A DNA stretch of 64,000 nt from Novipirellula herctigrandis (GTDB lineage: Bacteria > Planctomycetota > Planctomycetia > Pirellulales > Pirellulaceae). How positions within the stretch are numbered: the first letter of the stretch is position 1; each line of letters starts with the position of its first letter. Below are positions 37,136 to 46,273 of this stretch, one piece after another. The stretch covers positions 5,500,283-5,564,282 of the forward strand of contig SJPJ01000001.1 of assembly GCA_007859835.1 (NCBI GenBank). The letters are read 5' to 3'. Both the position numbers and the translations under genes were made by a program. The notes under the pieces are model-generated. The model was not told the origin of the DNA and made no database searches. It saw only the letters and a program-made list of their open reading frames with translations.

Positions 37136-38086
37136 GGTGGACGGCGATGGGAAAGAAAGAAAAGGCTTCAAGAAAAGAATACTTTTCAATTTTAACCGCG
37201 AACCTTGGACTTGGTCGCCTGTCTAAACGATCATTGATAGAAGTCGAAGGAACTTTTGGAAAAGTTTTCACTGGTTTTCTTTGGCCTTCCTGGATATTGT
37301 TCATCTAGGAAACCGGTAGCGAATCGTATGCTACTTGGTTTGTTCTGTTTTTTTCCTTTGCTCCGCCGCCGCACCCGCTTATCGGTGCCGGGAGGATTGA
37401 AATGCGTTTCGTATCGATTATCGCCGCCGTCGCACGTTTCTTCGCAGTCGCCGAAGTCCGTGAGAATTTTGCTGCCGTATCGCGTATCGTCGTCGCATCT
37501 CACCTCCATCTACGGTCATGGTGGATGCAACTGGGTATGTCGTGTTATTCGAGCTTATCGAATCCGTGCGCCGTCACATTGGATGACGGCGGCACAAGGA
37601 CGATGAGTTGGACGCGCGGCATAAAACCCGGCAGTCAACTCGGTTATCCGAAGTTCGATAGCCGGCGAGGGCTTTTGCGAATGCAAATGGTCCCCGTCCG
37701 CTGCGAATCGGAACCCGTTTTGGAACGGGGCAGAGCCTAAGGCTCGATCCCTTTTCCACGTTCTCGCTTCGACGATCGCCATTCCAACAACGATCCTTGA
37801 GCGACAACGACGACTGATAAACGCGGCCCGGAAATTCGCTTGCCAACGTATTGCCTTTTGCATTCCGTTTGCATTCGCAGCTCCATCGGCCCCAAGCGTT
37901 TTGCATCTGGTTAGCTAAGAAACCTTGAACTTCATCGTTCAAGTACTTAGTGAACCAACCTCATGAAGTGAATTTTAACCCCCGCAGCACAGCGTTCCGC
38001 TGTTGTCGCAACTCGGCTCACTTATTCCCGCCGGATGAAAAACATCTGCATCAAGCGTGGCCCGAGACTTCGGAGAGGAACCGAAC
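37136..38086. other. gene-poor intergenic region
   Basis: About 950 bases between comF and the second sigma gene. Open frames here (for example 37402-37740 rightward and 37574-37942 leftward) give sequences without recognisable domains, and the two overlap. Two small adjacent hairpins occur: CCCGTT-TTGG-AACGGG (37714-37729) and GAGCC-TAA-GGCTC (37733-37745). An inverted repeat lies at 37924-37943. The region could hold an RNA or decayed sequence, but I cannot identify either. Confidence 0.5.
37924..37943. promoter_or_regulatory. inverted repeat upstream of the lone ECF sigma gene
   Basis: Perfect 7-base arms CTTGAAC/GTTCAAG with a six-base centre, about 145 bases before the sigma-factor start. 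Could be an operator or a small hairpin. The overlapping AAGTACTT is also self-complementary. Confidence 0.4.
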
Positions 38087-38680
38087 ATGAACATCACTGA
38101 AAACAGCTTCTTGGATTTCCAAACGGAGACTCGGACGGTCGCTCAATTGGTCGTTGCGGCACAAGCCGGTGACCGAGACGCATTCGGTGCGCTCTTTGAG
38201 CGGTACCGGTCTGGAATCGTTGCACTGGCAATGCGGCGAGTTCGCAATGCCGACGAAGCGGAAGAGCTCACGCAGGACGTTTTTATCCAAGCGATGCAGA
38301 AGATTGGCCAATTGCGGGTGCCCGAAGCATTCGGCGGATGGTTGCGGCAGATCGTGCACCGAATGGCAATCAATCGGTTGACTCGAAATCGAGTCGCCAT
38401 TGCCTGTGATCCGGAAACGCTCGAAGCGACTTGCTATGCTGTCGGAACCCCCGATGCATTTGCCGAAGATCGAGAGCAAGCCGAAGTGGTTCGGGATAGC
38501 ATCGATCGACTTGGTGCGTTGGACCAGCAAACGCTTAAGGCGTTTTACTTGCACAGCAAGTCGCTTATCGAAATGAGCAACGAATTCGACGCGCCGGTCG
38601 GAACGATCAAGCGGCGGTTGCACGTCGCTCGGAAGCGGCTGCAAAAGGAAATGGAAGAGGACGTGCTTCAAGCCGTCTAA
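38087..38680 (+). CDS. ECF-family RNA polymerase sigma factor
   Basis: A 197-residue sigma factor. Region 2 is AFGALFERYRSGIVALAMRRVRNADEAEELTQDVFIQAM followed by a short GGWLRQIVHRMAINRLTRNR; region 4 is LDQQTLKAFYLHSKSLIEMSNEF with VGTIKRRLHVARKRL as recognition helix. It directs polymerase to a stress- or envelope-type promoter set. I start at ATG seven bases after GAGAGGAA, not at the GTG ten codons upstream. No anti-sigma gene is adjacent: the next genes point the other way. The control mechanism is therefore not visible here. Confidence 0.92.
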   Translation: MNITENSFLDFQTETRTVAQLVVAAQAGDRDAFGALFERYRSGIVALAMRRVRNADEAEELTQDVFIQAMQKIGQLRVPEAFGGWLRQIVHRMAINRLTRNRVAIACDPETLEATCYAVGTPDAFAEDREQAEVVRDSIDRLGALDQQTLKAFYLHSKSLIEMSNEFDAPVGTIKRRLHVARKRLQKEMEEDVLQAV

Positions 38681-38690
38681 CTCACGTTGA

Positions 38691-38728
38691 CTCGTCCCTC
38701 GGATTTTGATCCGAGGGGCGAGTTTTTT
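38691..38728 (+). terminator. Rho-independent terminator after the sigma gene
   Basis: Stem CTCG-T-CCCTCGGAT / ATCCGAGGG-G-CGAG with a short TTTG loop, then six T residues, ten bases after the stop. Confidence 0.92.
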
Positions 38729-38984
38729 ATTGCGTTGATACGTCGTTTGACTTCCGATCGCGTTGACGCTGACGCACCAAAATCTCCTCCATAACTGGTA
38801 GCTCTGTGTAATACATCGCACTTGGGTCGATGCCACGTTCGTCAAGCCAATCCAATCGTTCTCGCATCGCTGGTCGCTTGCTTAATCCCGGTAAGACCAC
38901 CAACCACATAATCGCGACGGCAACCACCGACCCTGCAAAAGCAACCATTCGTGTACATCGTCTTGGATTGTTTGACTCTGACAT
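38727..38984 (-). CDS. small single-span membrane protein
   Basis: An 85-residue protein with one hydrophobic segment (MVAFAGSVVAVAIMWLVVLPG) and a charged C-terminal tail (RERLDWLDERGIDPSAMYYT). The ATG follows a GTG one codon upstream and begins only three bases after the stop of the YeiH-type transporter, so it is almost certainly cotranscribed. It may accompany the transporter, but nothing in the sequence shows how. No family recognised. Confidence 0.6.
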   Translation of the reverse strand: MSESNNPRRCTRMVAFAGSVVAVAIMWLVVLPGLSKRPAMRERLDWLDERGIDPSAMYYTELPVMEEILVRQRQRDRKSNDVSTQ

Positions 38985-38987
38985 CAC

Positions 38988-40493
38988 CTACGGCACCATC
39001 TCACTAATTCGATCGGCAAAGACGACTTTGAACATGAACCACGCCATGAACAACGTCAAGACGAGGTTGAGCGATTGGCCGCAAACATAGAGGATCAGCG
39101 GCTTGCCGCCCTTAAAGTAAGGCATCAACTTCGAAAAATTGGTATCGAGCCCAATGCTGACGAAAGCCAAGCAGAAGAACCATCCGCGGAAGGTTTTCGT
39201 CGATCCGCTAATCATCGCGCCGACTAGCTCTGGGCCACCGGTAAGTGTCGAGTAGAGGGTCGAAAACAAGACGGACATTGCCACAAAACCAAGTACAAAT
39301 TTGGGGAACCGATACCAGATTTCCGACACGCCTGGGTGTGGTGCGGATGGATCGCGTTCCACATAGGTAACCCAGTAGATTGCAACCAAGAATGCCGTTA
39401 CGCCAATAAGGATGTTTTGAATCATCTTCACGGTTGCCGCGACTTCTAAGGCGCGATCGCCCAAAACCGCACCCGCTGCCGCAACTGCTCCGGTCGAGTC
39501 AATCGTTCCGCCAAGCCATGCGCCGCCGAGAATCTCGTCCATCCCGACGGCTTTGATGATCATCGGCAACACCACCATCATGACGACCGTGAATGACAAC
39601 GACATGCCTATTGCCAACGACAATTCTTCTTTTTTGGCTTTGCAGGCAGCCGCCGTCGCGATCGCGGCTGACACTCCACAGACCGACATGTCAGCGGAAA
39701 TGACCATGTTCAACGATTTTGATGGTATCTTGAGGACTTTTTGACCAAAGATGAATGTGCCTACTAAGACAATGGGCGTTACGACCCACGCGACAAAGAT
39801 GCCGGGAAGTCCAAGTGCCAACAAACGGCTCATCAGAACTTCCGCACCAAGAAGTACTAGCCCTGTCTTGATGTAAAACTCCGTTAGCACCGCAGGTTTA
39901 AGAAACGTTGGCGTTCCGATGGTATTGCTAATAATCAATCCCACCAATAATGCCCACAGGGCGTACTCCAAGTTGTAGGCCTTGATCACACTTTGGCCCG
40001 AAAGTGTATATGCGATCGCTGCAAGCGCAAAAATAAACGGGAACGCAATCAAGAATTGTGGCGTCGACTTGCCTCGCAAAAAGGTCGCCATAGCGAATAG
40101 CAGGCCGATCACAGCATAGACCCCAAGTGTCCCAGGGATCGTGGTCGAAACTGCTCCGGCGTCATCGGTGTTCAAGAACGCGTCAATCGGATTGGTATCC
40201 CAGCCACCCGGTTTTGATACATAGGGTTTCAGCGGACTTGTAACGGCAACCTTTTCGTTTGCAGCGACTTGCTCCGCTAGATCGACTGGCCGCGTCACCC
40301 ATACGGCAGCGAAGGAAACCAAAAGCAAAACTGCGGCACACCAAATCGCCAACCAGTCTTCGGATGTTCGCATTTCAGTCCAAAGACTTGGACGCTCCGA
40401 GGGAGGCGGAGTCTCGACCACGTCACGGTGATCGGTAACATTTTTGTTCGGTTGGGGGGACTCTTTGGGCGAATCGTAAGGATTAACTTGCAT
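38988..40493 (-). CDS. YeiH/UPF0324-family putative sulfate exporter
   Basis: A 501-residue transporter with about eleven membrane segments. A hydrophilic N-terminus of about 40 residues precedes the first span, and a large loop lies near residues 75-115. Family-specific parts: [60 protein letters not shown] and [19 protein letters not shown]. The sulfate-export label comes from annotation of the family; the substrate has not been read from sequence. cysH lies about 5 kb away in a separate transcript, so a sulfur link is only suggestive. Confidence 0.88.
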   Translation of the reverse strand: MQVNPYDSPKESPQPNKNVTDHRDVVETPPPSERPSLWTEMRTSEDWLAIWCAAVLLLVSFAAVWVTRPVDLAEQVAANEKVAVTSPLKPYVSKPGGWDTNPIDAFLNTDDAGAVSTTIPGTLGVYAVIGLLFAMATFLRGKSTPQFLIAFPFIFALAAIAYTLSGQSVIKAYNLEYALWALLVGLIISNTIGTPTFLKPAVLTEFYIKTGLVLLGAEVLMSRLLALGLPGIFVAWVVTPIVLVGTFIFGQKVLKIPSKSLNMVISADMSVCGVSAAIATAAACKAKKEELSLAIGMSLSFTVVMMVVLPMIIKAVGMDEILGGAWLGGTIDSTGAVAAAGAVLGDRALEVAATVKMIQNILIGVTAFLVAIYWVTYVERDPSAPHPGVSEIWYRFPKFVLGFVAMSVLFSTLYSTLTGGPELVGAMISGSTKTFRGWFFCLAFVSIGLDTNFSKLMPYFKGGKPLILYVCGQSLNLVLTLFMAWFMFKVVFADRISEMVP

Positions 40494-40601
40494 GAAAGAG
40501 AGTCGTTTTCACTGCTTAAAAGTGGAGGGATTGGTGGACGGAGGACAGGTGTTTCTACAGCCTCGCGTCTACCAAGTCCAGGCAGCCACTCAAGCAAGCG
40601 A

Positions 40602-41198
40602 TCAAATGCCCGATTGCCAGTCTCGGATCGCGTCGATGGGATACGCTAACATCACGATATTCAATAGCAAACTATCGCGAATCCAAAACACGCTGACGGC
40701 TTCCAAGAATACCACCGCCGCGATAGTTGATCGCCAAGAAAAGCGACTGCTCGACAAACTGATCGCAGCCATTGCACCGATCACACACATGGTGTAGTCG
40801 CTTATCGAGTTAAGGATGCTGTCGCCAAAATAGTCGAGCGATATGGTGGCCTCGCGGTATCGTTCGATCATCATCGGCGTGTTTTCAATCACTTCCCAAC
40901 CCGCCTCAATCGCTGCAATGACGATCAACCGAGTAGAGCGTTGCGTTGTCTTTCCGATTAGCAATTCCAAAATCAGCCAAAGAGCCAATCCATGTTCCAG
41001 GTGTGACAACGAATAGGGGTCGAGCAAGTGCTGCGAATTGTGACTTGACCAAATATCCCATGACCATGGCAGGAGGTCGCCTGATTGGCACCACCACACT
41101 CGGTCTAGCAGTACCAAGATTGTCGTCATCAAGATTGCAATTCCGCCAAGCCATATGCTTGTCGGTTGCTTGTCCGTTTTTACATCAAGATTGGTCAA
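40602..41198 (-). CDS. DUF2585 (UPF0314) membrane protein
   Basis: A 198-residue protein with about five hydrophobic segments. The family pattern is clear: RVWWCQSGDLLPWSWDIWSS, HNSQHLLDPYSLSHLEHGLA and IEAGWEVIENTPMMIERYRE, then GDSILNSISDYTMCVIG. The many His, Asp and Glu residues in conserved loops suggest a metal-binding or enzymatic site in the membrane (inference). No reaction is known to me. Thirteen bases after the preceding gene on the same strand. Confidence 0.85.
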   Translation of the reverse strand: MTNLDVKTDKQPTSIWLGGIAILMTTILVLLDRVWWCQSGDLLPWSWDIWSSHNSQHLLDPYSLSHLEHGLALWLILELLIGKTTQRSTRLIVIAAIEAGWEVIENTPMMIERYREATISLDYFGDSILNSISDYTMCVIGAMAAISLSSSRFSWRSTIAAVVFLEAVSVFWIRDSLLLNIVMLAYPIDAIRDWQSGI

Positions 41199-41211
41199 GG
41201 CTTAAAACACA

Positions 41212-41937
41212 TCAAGGCTGGTTGAAATGGCGAGGCAGGTAAATCTCGACCTGGGAATCATTGAAGATGCGATACTTCACTCCATGAGCCCATAATTGGA
41301 AATACGGCTCAAAGGGGTCATCGACATCAATCGCATCCCGAAAAAGCGGCCACATCAAGTAATCTCGTAACATCCAATCGCAAGCAGTATAGAAATAAGC
41401 TGCCTGTAGCGTTCGAGTCGGTTCGTCGGGCGAAGTGATTCGTGAAACGAGATTGGGGCCAAATTTTTGCAGCAAATTTAGCAGCTCCGCCTTTTCCGAT
41501 TCGTCTTTGGGATGCTTTGGCGCAATCCCTTCGAGTATGCGAATCGAAGGGCAGGGGGCCAACTTCTCGGTCAACCGGTGAACTTGGGCGAGTGACGCCA
41601 GATCGTGAAGGTTGCCGAGCCATTGCTGTGCAAGGGTCTGCGCGTCGTCCGGTTCGAGTGGTTTCGGATTGCGGACAATAAAGTAAACATCCCGTCCACC
41701 TTGCGGCCGCCGATCGTCGCCGGCAAAGTCAAAAAGGCGTTTCAACCTCCGAAGAAGTTCGCCGCCCCAAGGCGTTTCTGCAAACAACCCATCGACGCCT
41801 TCACCGTTTGGGCGAAAATTCTGAAAAAAACCAATCAGCCCGTCTTCGGGAGCTAGCGATTCGGCATCTGAATTTGTTTGATTAGCATAGCCAACCTCGT
41901 GAAAACGGTTCACTAGGTTTTGAGTCGTCTTGGTCAT
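41212..41937 (-). CDS. conserved hypothetical soluble protein
   Basis: A 241-residue cytoplasmic-looking protein without signal peptide or membrane segment. Readable parts: DGLIGFFQNFRPNGEGVDGL, WGGELLRRLKRLFDFAGDDR, AAYFYTACDWMLRDYLMWPL and the C-terminal FQLWAHGVKYRIFNDSQVEI. I do not recognise the family. It lies nine bases after the DUF1501 gene and 13 before the DUF2585 gene, so it belongs to the long leftward run begun by the ECF sigma pair. Aromatic-rich motifs argue for a real folded protein. Confidence 0.65.
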   Translation of the reverse strand: MTKTTQNLVNRFHEVGYANQTNSDAESLAPEDGLIGFFQNFRPNGEGVDGLFAETPWGGELLRRLKRLFDFAGDDRRPQGGRDVYFIVRNPKPLEPDDAQTLAQQWLGNLHDLASLAQVHRLTEKLAPCPSIRILEGIAPKHPKDESEKAELLNLLQKFGPNLVSRITSPDEPTRTLQAAYFYTACDWMLRDYLMWPLFRDAIDVDDPFEPYFQLWAHGVKYRIFNDSQVEIYLPRHFNQP

Positions 41938-41946
41938 GGATTGCCA

Positions 41947-43251
41947 TTATACGAACAATGATTTGATCACATTGCCGTTTCGGACCAAGGTGATCGGGCG
42001 GCCCGTATTCGAGTCATACTCAAGCGTTGGGTCAATCCCGAGGTTGTAATAGAAACTTGCCGCGACATCATCCGGTGAGAAGCCTTCGTGTAGTGGGCCC
42101 GCAGCAGTCGCGTCACTTTCGCCAATCACTTGGCCACCACGAACAGCGCCGCCAGCCATCAACATGAACATGCATCGTGGGTAGTGGTCGCGCCCACCAT
42201 CAGCGCTTCGGTTATTGATTTTTGGCGTTCGTCCAAATTCTCCTGTAACGAAAACGGCCGTGGAATCCAATAGTCCACGTTGCTCGAGTCCGATCAAAAG
42301 TCCGCTCAATCCGGCGTCTAACTTTGGAAGATTGCTGGTTTTGAGCTTCTTGAAATTGTCTTGATGGGTGTCCCATCCGCCCAATTGGACGCTAACCAAA
42401 CGTACTCCTGATTCAACCAGACGCATCGCCAGTAAGCAGCTTTGCCCAAAGGAATCTTCGCCAAACTGTTTCGCAAAGCTCTCGGGTTCCTTGCTGATGT
42501 CGAATGCATCGCGAGCTCGCGAGGACGTGATCATCGAATAGGCTTGTTCGCCAAATTGGTCGAGACCTTCGAGCAATTGGTCGTCTTTTTCTAGTTCCGC
42601 GAAACGACGATCCAGCTTCTTGAGTAGCCCTTGGCGTCGTTTAACCTCATCAACCCCAATTCCGCCGGCAAGCGAGATGCCACGAACAGAGTAGGGCTGA
42701 CCCAATTGAGGCGCTGAATTGGTTTCGAGCGCCGCGTAGCGAATTCCTAAAAATCCGGGCCCATGTCCCGCTCGCGGAATCGCAACTTGACTAGGGATAT
42801 CTGCATCCGAGGGCCTTTCTTTGCTCAGCACCGAACCGTAGCCGGGATATTCGAGCGACGGTAACGGTTTGCTTCCTGTGTTGACGTATTCGCGGCCAAG
42901 TTGGTGGGCGGCCAATGTATGGCTGACCCCGCGAAGTATCGCGTACTTGTCTGCACAACCAGCCAGTTTCGGTAAATGTTCCGAGATTTGAATGCCACTG
43001 ACGTTCGTCGAAATCGGCTTGAACGCCCCACGGATTTCCTCCGGTGCGTCCGGTTTCATATCGAACATGTCTAAGTGTGACGGGCCACCAGACAATTCAA
43101 TAAAGATTGCTCGATCGGCGCGTCCCGGTTGGATTTGGCCCGCGTTCGCCATCTGCATGTAGTTCGATAAGCTCAAACCACCAACGGTTAGGACGCCTGC
43201 CTTGAGCATGTCGCGACGCCGAACACCATCACATGTTGAATGAAATTTCAT
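41947..43251 (-). CDS. DUF1501 exported protein (sulfatase-like fold)
   Basis: A 434-residue DUF1501 protein. The ATG gives a Tat-type signal, RRRDMLKAGVLTVGGLSLS, at residues about 11-29. Core motifs: IFIELSGGPSHLDMFDMKPD, HTLAAHQLGREYVNTGS, VQLGGWDTHQDNFKKL and VFVTGEFGRTPKINN, with the alkaline-phosphatase-like metal-site pattern expected of the family. Members are abundant in planctomycetes and usually encoded next to DUF1549/DUF1553 proteins, as here. The substrate is unknown. A longer start at 43317 is open but would put extra residues before the Tat motif. Confidence 0.92.
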   Translation of the reverse strand: MKFHSTCDGVRRRDMLKAGVLTVGGLSLSNYMQMANAGQIQPGRADRAIFIELSGGPSHLDMFDMKPDAPEEIRGAFKPISTNVSGIQISEHLPKLAGCADKYAILRGVSHTLAAHQLGREYVNTGSKPLPSLEYPGYGSVLSKERPSDADIPSQVAIPRAGHGPGFLGIRYAALETNSAPQLGQPYSVRGISLAGGIGVDEVKRRQGLLKKLDRRFAELEKDDQLLEGLDQFGEQAYSMITSSRARDAFDISKEPESFAKQFGEDSFGQSCLLAMRLVESGVRLVSVQLGGWDTHQDNFKKLKTSNLPKLDAGLSGLLIGLEQRGLLDSTAVFVTGEFGRTPKINNRSADGGRDHYPRCMFMLMAGGAVRGGQVIGESDATAAGPLHEGFSPDDVAASFYYNLGIDPTLEYDSNTGRPITLVRNGNVIKSLFV

Positions 43252-43363
43252 GGTTGATTTACCTGATAAGAAAGTAGTTTGATTGAAAGTCGCCTTTGTT
43301 GGCTCGGATGGCAACAAAGTTTTCCGTTAGCCTCGTTGCAATGAGACAAATGGTACGAGTCGT

Positions 43364-46204
43364 CTAATGAGTAATGATGAATTCTTTGGTGTTGACCAAT
43401 GCCCACAACAGTGATTGCACCGCATCGGATTTCGAAGTCGAAGTATCGATGTAATCCGTTGCGATAGCAGTTTCTTCTCGGTCGGGAAAACGGCTGAGGG
43501 TTCGCATGTAGGCCTCTTCGATCACAGCATCGATCGTCATCGTTGCTTTTTCGCTATCTTGTTTAGCAAGCTCGACCTTTTGCCACGAGTTTGGGTTAGT
43601 AAGCAGTTTTTTCAGTGGCGGAATGTCAAAACCAAACTGATTGAACTTACTCTTGGCTCGTTGGTATTCCCGCTGGACTTTGGGCATCGTGTTCGCCTGT
43701 CGAACCTTTGGTATCTGGTTGAACTGCCGAACTTTCGTCAAGATCTGTTTTCGCAAACCATTGGCAGCCCGTAGTGTGGCCACTTTCTTAGGGTCAATTC
43801 GGTTCGATGGTGCGTCAACGCCGAGCGACTCACAGGCTTGTGCGACCCAGCCATCATCGCTTGATAACCTTCGGTGCATGTCGGCATCGTTTCGCAGGTA
43901 AATCGCTTGAAGTAAACTTGGCGAATCGCTGCGATCACAATCACAATTGGATTCACGAATCGATTGCCCAAAAACCTCCATCGCAAAATCGCGTTTGTTT
44001 CGGTTTTGTGCGAGTCCTTCTGCGATTGCCATTTGGTCGACTTCGTTACGTAGTTGACTCGCTTTGTCGTCCGAGCCGGTTGCTAAGACGACCGCGTCAT
44101 AGACCACTTCGGCCGGCAAACGGCGCGGCACATGACGAGCAAAGTTGACACGATCGTGTCGGTTCGTTTCGTTGGGTTCCGCACTTCGTTGATAAGTTGC
44201 ACTCAGCACGATTTCTCGGTGCAGCCATTTCAAATCAAATTTTTGATGGATGAATTGTTTCGCAAGGAAGTCGAGAAGTGGCGTGTTGCTTGGCGGATTC
44301 GCCATGTTCATGTCGTCGGTCGGATCAACGATTCCAATGCCAAAGTAGTTTGCCCAAACTCGATTGACAATCGCTTTAGCAAAGAAGGGATTCGTTTCGC
44401 TGCGAAGCCATTGCATCAATGCAGGACGAGGATCGGTTGATAGGGGCACAGCCGTCGATTCGCCAAGAATATGGCCACTCGGAATAGGCAATGGCGCGAC
44501 CTTCTTGCCGTTCTGCTTCGCTTTGGCGATCAGTTTCTTTCGCTTTTCCAAAAGCGTTTTATTGACGGTTCTTTGCTTCACAACAAACAGCTCTCCGAAG
44601 GGGACCGTTTCTCCCTGGGCGGCTGCTCGATAGATTGCTCTTCGCAATTCACCGTTGTCGAGTTTCTTGCCATCGGTCACTTGCTTGATGAGTTCGTTTC
44701 GTTGTTCTTTTGCGTCGGCGCCGATGCCGTTTTGACTCGCCCTGACCGTGGTGAACAGTTTTGAGAACTTGTCAAAATCATTTTTGGACCATCGATCGAA
44801 TGGATGCTTGTGGCACTGAGCACACTCGATGCGAACTCCCAAGAACGCATAGGCGAATCCGATTGCACGATCTTCTGGTTTTTGGAAATTGCGGCGCGCC
44901 CAATACAGTGGTAGACCGTCTCGCTCGGCGAAAAGATTTTCGTTACCCCTCTGACACGCCTCGGTCATCGCTTCGCAGTATTCAAGGTAGCTTTCGCCCT
45001 CTTGTCGGCTTTTGGCTTCCACGATTCCCTGGACGATTTGGTCATAGGGCATGTTTTGGTCGATTCGAACTCGCAGCCATTCGTGCCACAATCGCGAAGC
45101 AGCTCCTCGAACAGGCAGCGCATTGTTGAGTTGAGCATCGCTATTGCCGGTCCAATCTGACATGCGAGTCGCCCACCATGCCGCGTAGGCGGGAGAGTCA
45201 AGCAGTTCGTCGACCAGGGTTGCCCGTTTGTTTGGGGAGGTGTCGGCGAGGAACTCTCGGACGAAATCTGCCGCAGGTAGCACGCCCGTCATGTCCAGCG
45301 AAACCCGGCGTAGAAATTCGGCATCGGTGCAAACATCTGACGGAGCGACGCCAAGCTTATCAAGCTTTTCGAGAACCAAGCGGTCGATTGCAGTGGTTGC
45401 CTCCGAGGCCGCATATCGCTTGGGGCCGATCGGCCGTAAGACAGGAATCGGAACTACCGCATTGTCATAGTAAACGACAACATGGGTGTCACCCTTTTCA
45501 CCCGATGTGACTTCGCCAAGTTCGTCAATCGCAGCAATCGATTCATCGTTTGTGCTAAACCGGCACAGTTGTGTGACATCTTCCATCGTTCCATCTTGCC
45601 AATGGGCTGTTGCGGTCAGTTGTACGGTTTCCCTTTGTTTGGAAAACGAAATTTCGGTGGGGATCACTTCGAGCTTTTCTAGCAAGTGCATCTTGTTTGG
45701 GTTGAACTCGGCACCCGACGCGATCCATTTTCGAAGAACATGGTGTTGCCAGCTTCCCTTGTCGAATCGTTTGCCCCCATCGTGCATGTCGGCATCAAGC
45801 GGTTTCACCAGGATCAAGCTTTCGTCGATATCGTCCACGTCGACTCGTCCGCAGTTTTCTTCGTGAAGTGCTGCGTGATCGGATTTGAAATCGTAGCCAA
45901 ATAGTGATAATTGGAATCCACCTCGGCCTTGGAATGAACCATGGCATGCACGCCCGTTGCATCCCAAACGGCCGAGCAATGGAACCACATGCTTTTGGAA
46001 ATCGGGTGCCTCGGTCACATCCGCAGATTGGAATCTTTCGCGAAGTGGAGCGAGTGTTTTTGTGTTCGTGTCGGTTGGTTTGGGCGTGCTGATCTTGGCC
46101 GGTTCGGCCGACACAGGGGCGCCCAATTGTCCAAGCAATAGAACGCACATCGCAACGACAATGCAGAAGGTAGGCTTGGTTCCGATTCGTATCATGATTC
46201 GCAC
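43364..46204 (-). CDS. PSCyt1/DUF1549/DUF1553 cytochrome-like surface protein
   Basis: A 946-residue exported protein. Signal peptide (FCIVVAMCVLLLGQLGAPVSA) is followed by a PSCyt1-like segment with CNGRACH (C82, C87, H88), a CX4CH spacing rather than CXXCH. A bacterial Ig-like domain (ISFSKQRETVQLTATAHW) leads into DUF1549 (PSCyt2; about residues 270-500) with a regular CAQCHKHPFDRW near 460. DUF1553 (PSD1) fills about 600-900, ending in MRTLSRFPDREETAIATDYI. The regular CXXCH suggests covalent heme; the other site is less certain. ATG at 46195, three codons in, is an equally good start. Downstream partner of the sigma/anti-sigma genes. Confidence 0.92.
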   Translation of the reverse strand: MRIMIRIGTKPTFCIVVAMCVLLLGQLGAPVSAEPAKISTPKPTDTNTKTLAPLRERFQSADVTEAPDFQKHVVPLLGRLGCNGRACHGSFQGRGGFQLSLFGYDFKSDHAALHEENCGRVDVDDIDESLILVKPLDADMHDGGKRFDKGSWQHHVLRKWIASGAEFNPNKMHLLEKLEVIPTEISFSKQRETVQLTATAHWQDGTMEDVTQLCRFSTNDESIAAIDELGEVTSGEKGDTHVVVYYDNAVVPIPVLRPIGPKRYAASEATTAIDRLVLEKLDKLGVAPSDVCTDAEFLRRVSLDMTGVLPAADFVREFLADTSPNKRATLVDELLDSPAYAAWWATRMSDWTGNSDAQLNNALPVRGAASRLWHEWLRVRIDQNMPYDQIVQGIVEAKSRQEGESYLEYCEAMTEACQRGNENLFAERDGLPLYWARRNFQKPEDRAIGFAYAFLGVRIECAQCHKHPFDRWSKNDFDKFSKLFTTVRASQNGIGADAKEQRNELIKQVTDGKKLDNGELRRAIYRAAAQGETVPFGELFVVKQRTVNKTLLEKRKKLIAKAKQNGKKVAPLPIPSGHILGESTAVPLSTDPRPALMQWLRSETNPFFAKAIVNRVWANYFGIGIVDPTDDMNMANPPSNTPLLDFLAKQFIHQKFDLKWLHREIVLSATYQRSAEPNETNRHDRVNFARHVPRRLPAEVVYDAVVLATGSDDKASQLRNEVDQMAIAEGLAQNRNKRDFAMEVFGQSIRESNCDCDRSDSPSLLQAIYLRNDADMHRRLSSDDGWVAQACESLGVDAPSNRIDPKKVATLRAANGLRKQILTKVRQFNQIPKVRQANTMPKVQREYQRAKSKFNQFGFDIPPLKKLLTNPNSWQKVELAKQDSEKATMTIDAVIEEAYMRTLSRFPDREETAIATDYIDTSTSKSDAVQSLLWALVNTKEFIITH

Positions 46205-46273
46205 CAGAGTGAATAAGTGATGAAAAAGTGGGTTGGAAAAGTGACGGGAGAAGTATTGAAGATGAATGGACTA

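Noticed and set aside
37402-37942. Two opposite frames between comF and the second sigma gene
   Set aside because: Neither has recognisable motifs, plausible start sites or good composition, and they overlap.
38988-40493. Putative sulfate exporter as part of the cysH unit
   Set aside because: It lies in a separate leftward run about 5 kb away, beyond oppositely oriented genes; no shared operator is seen.
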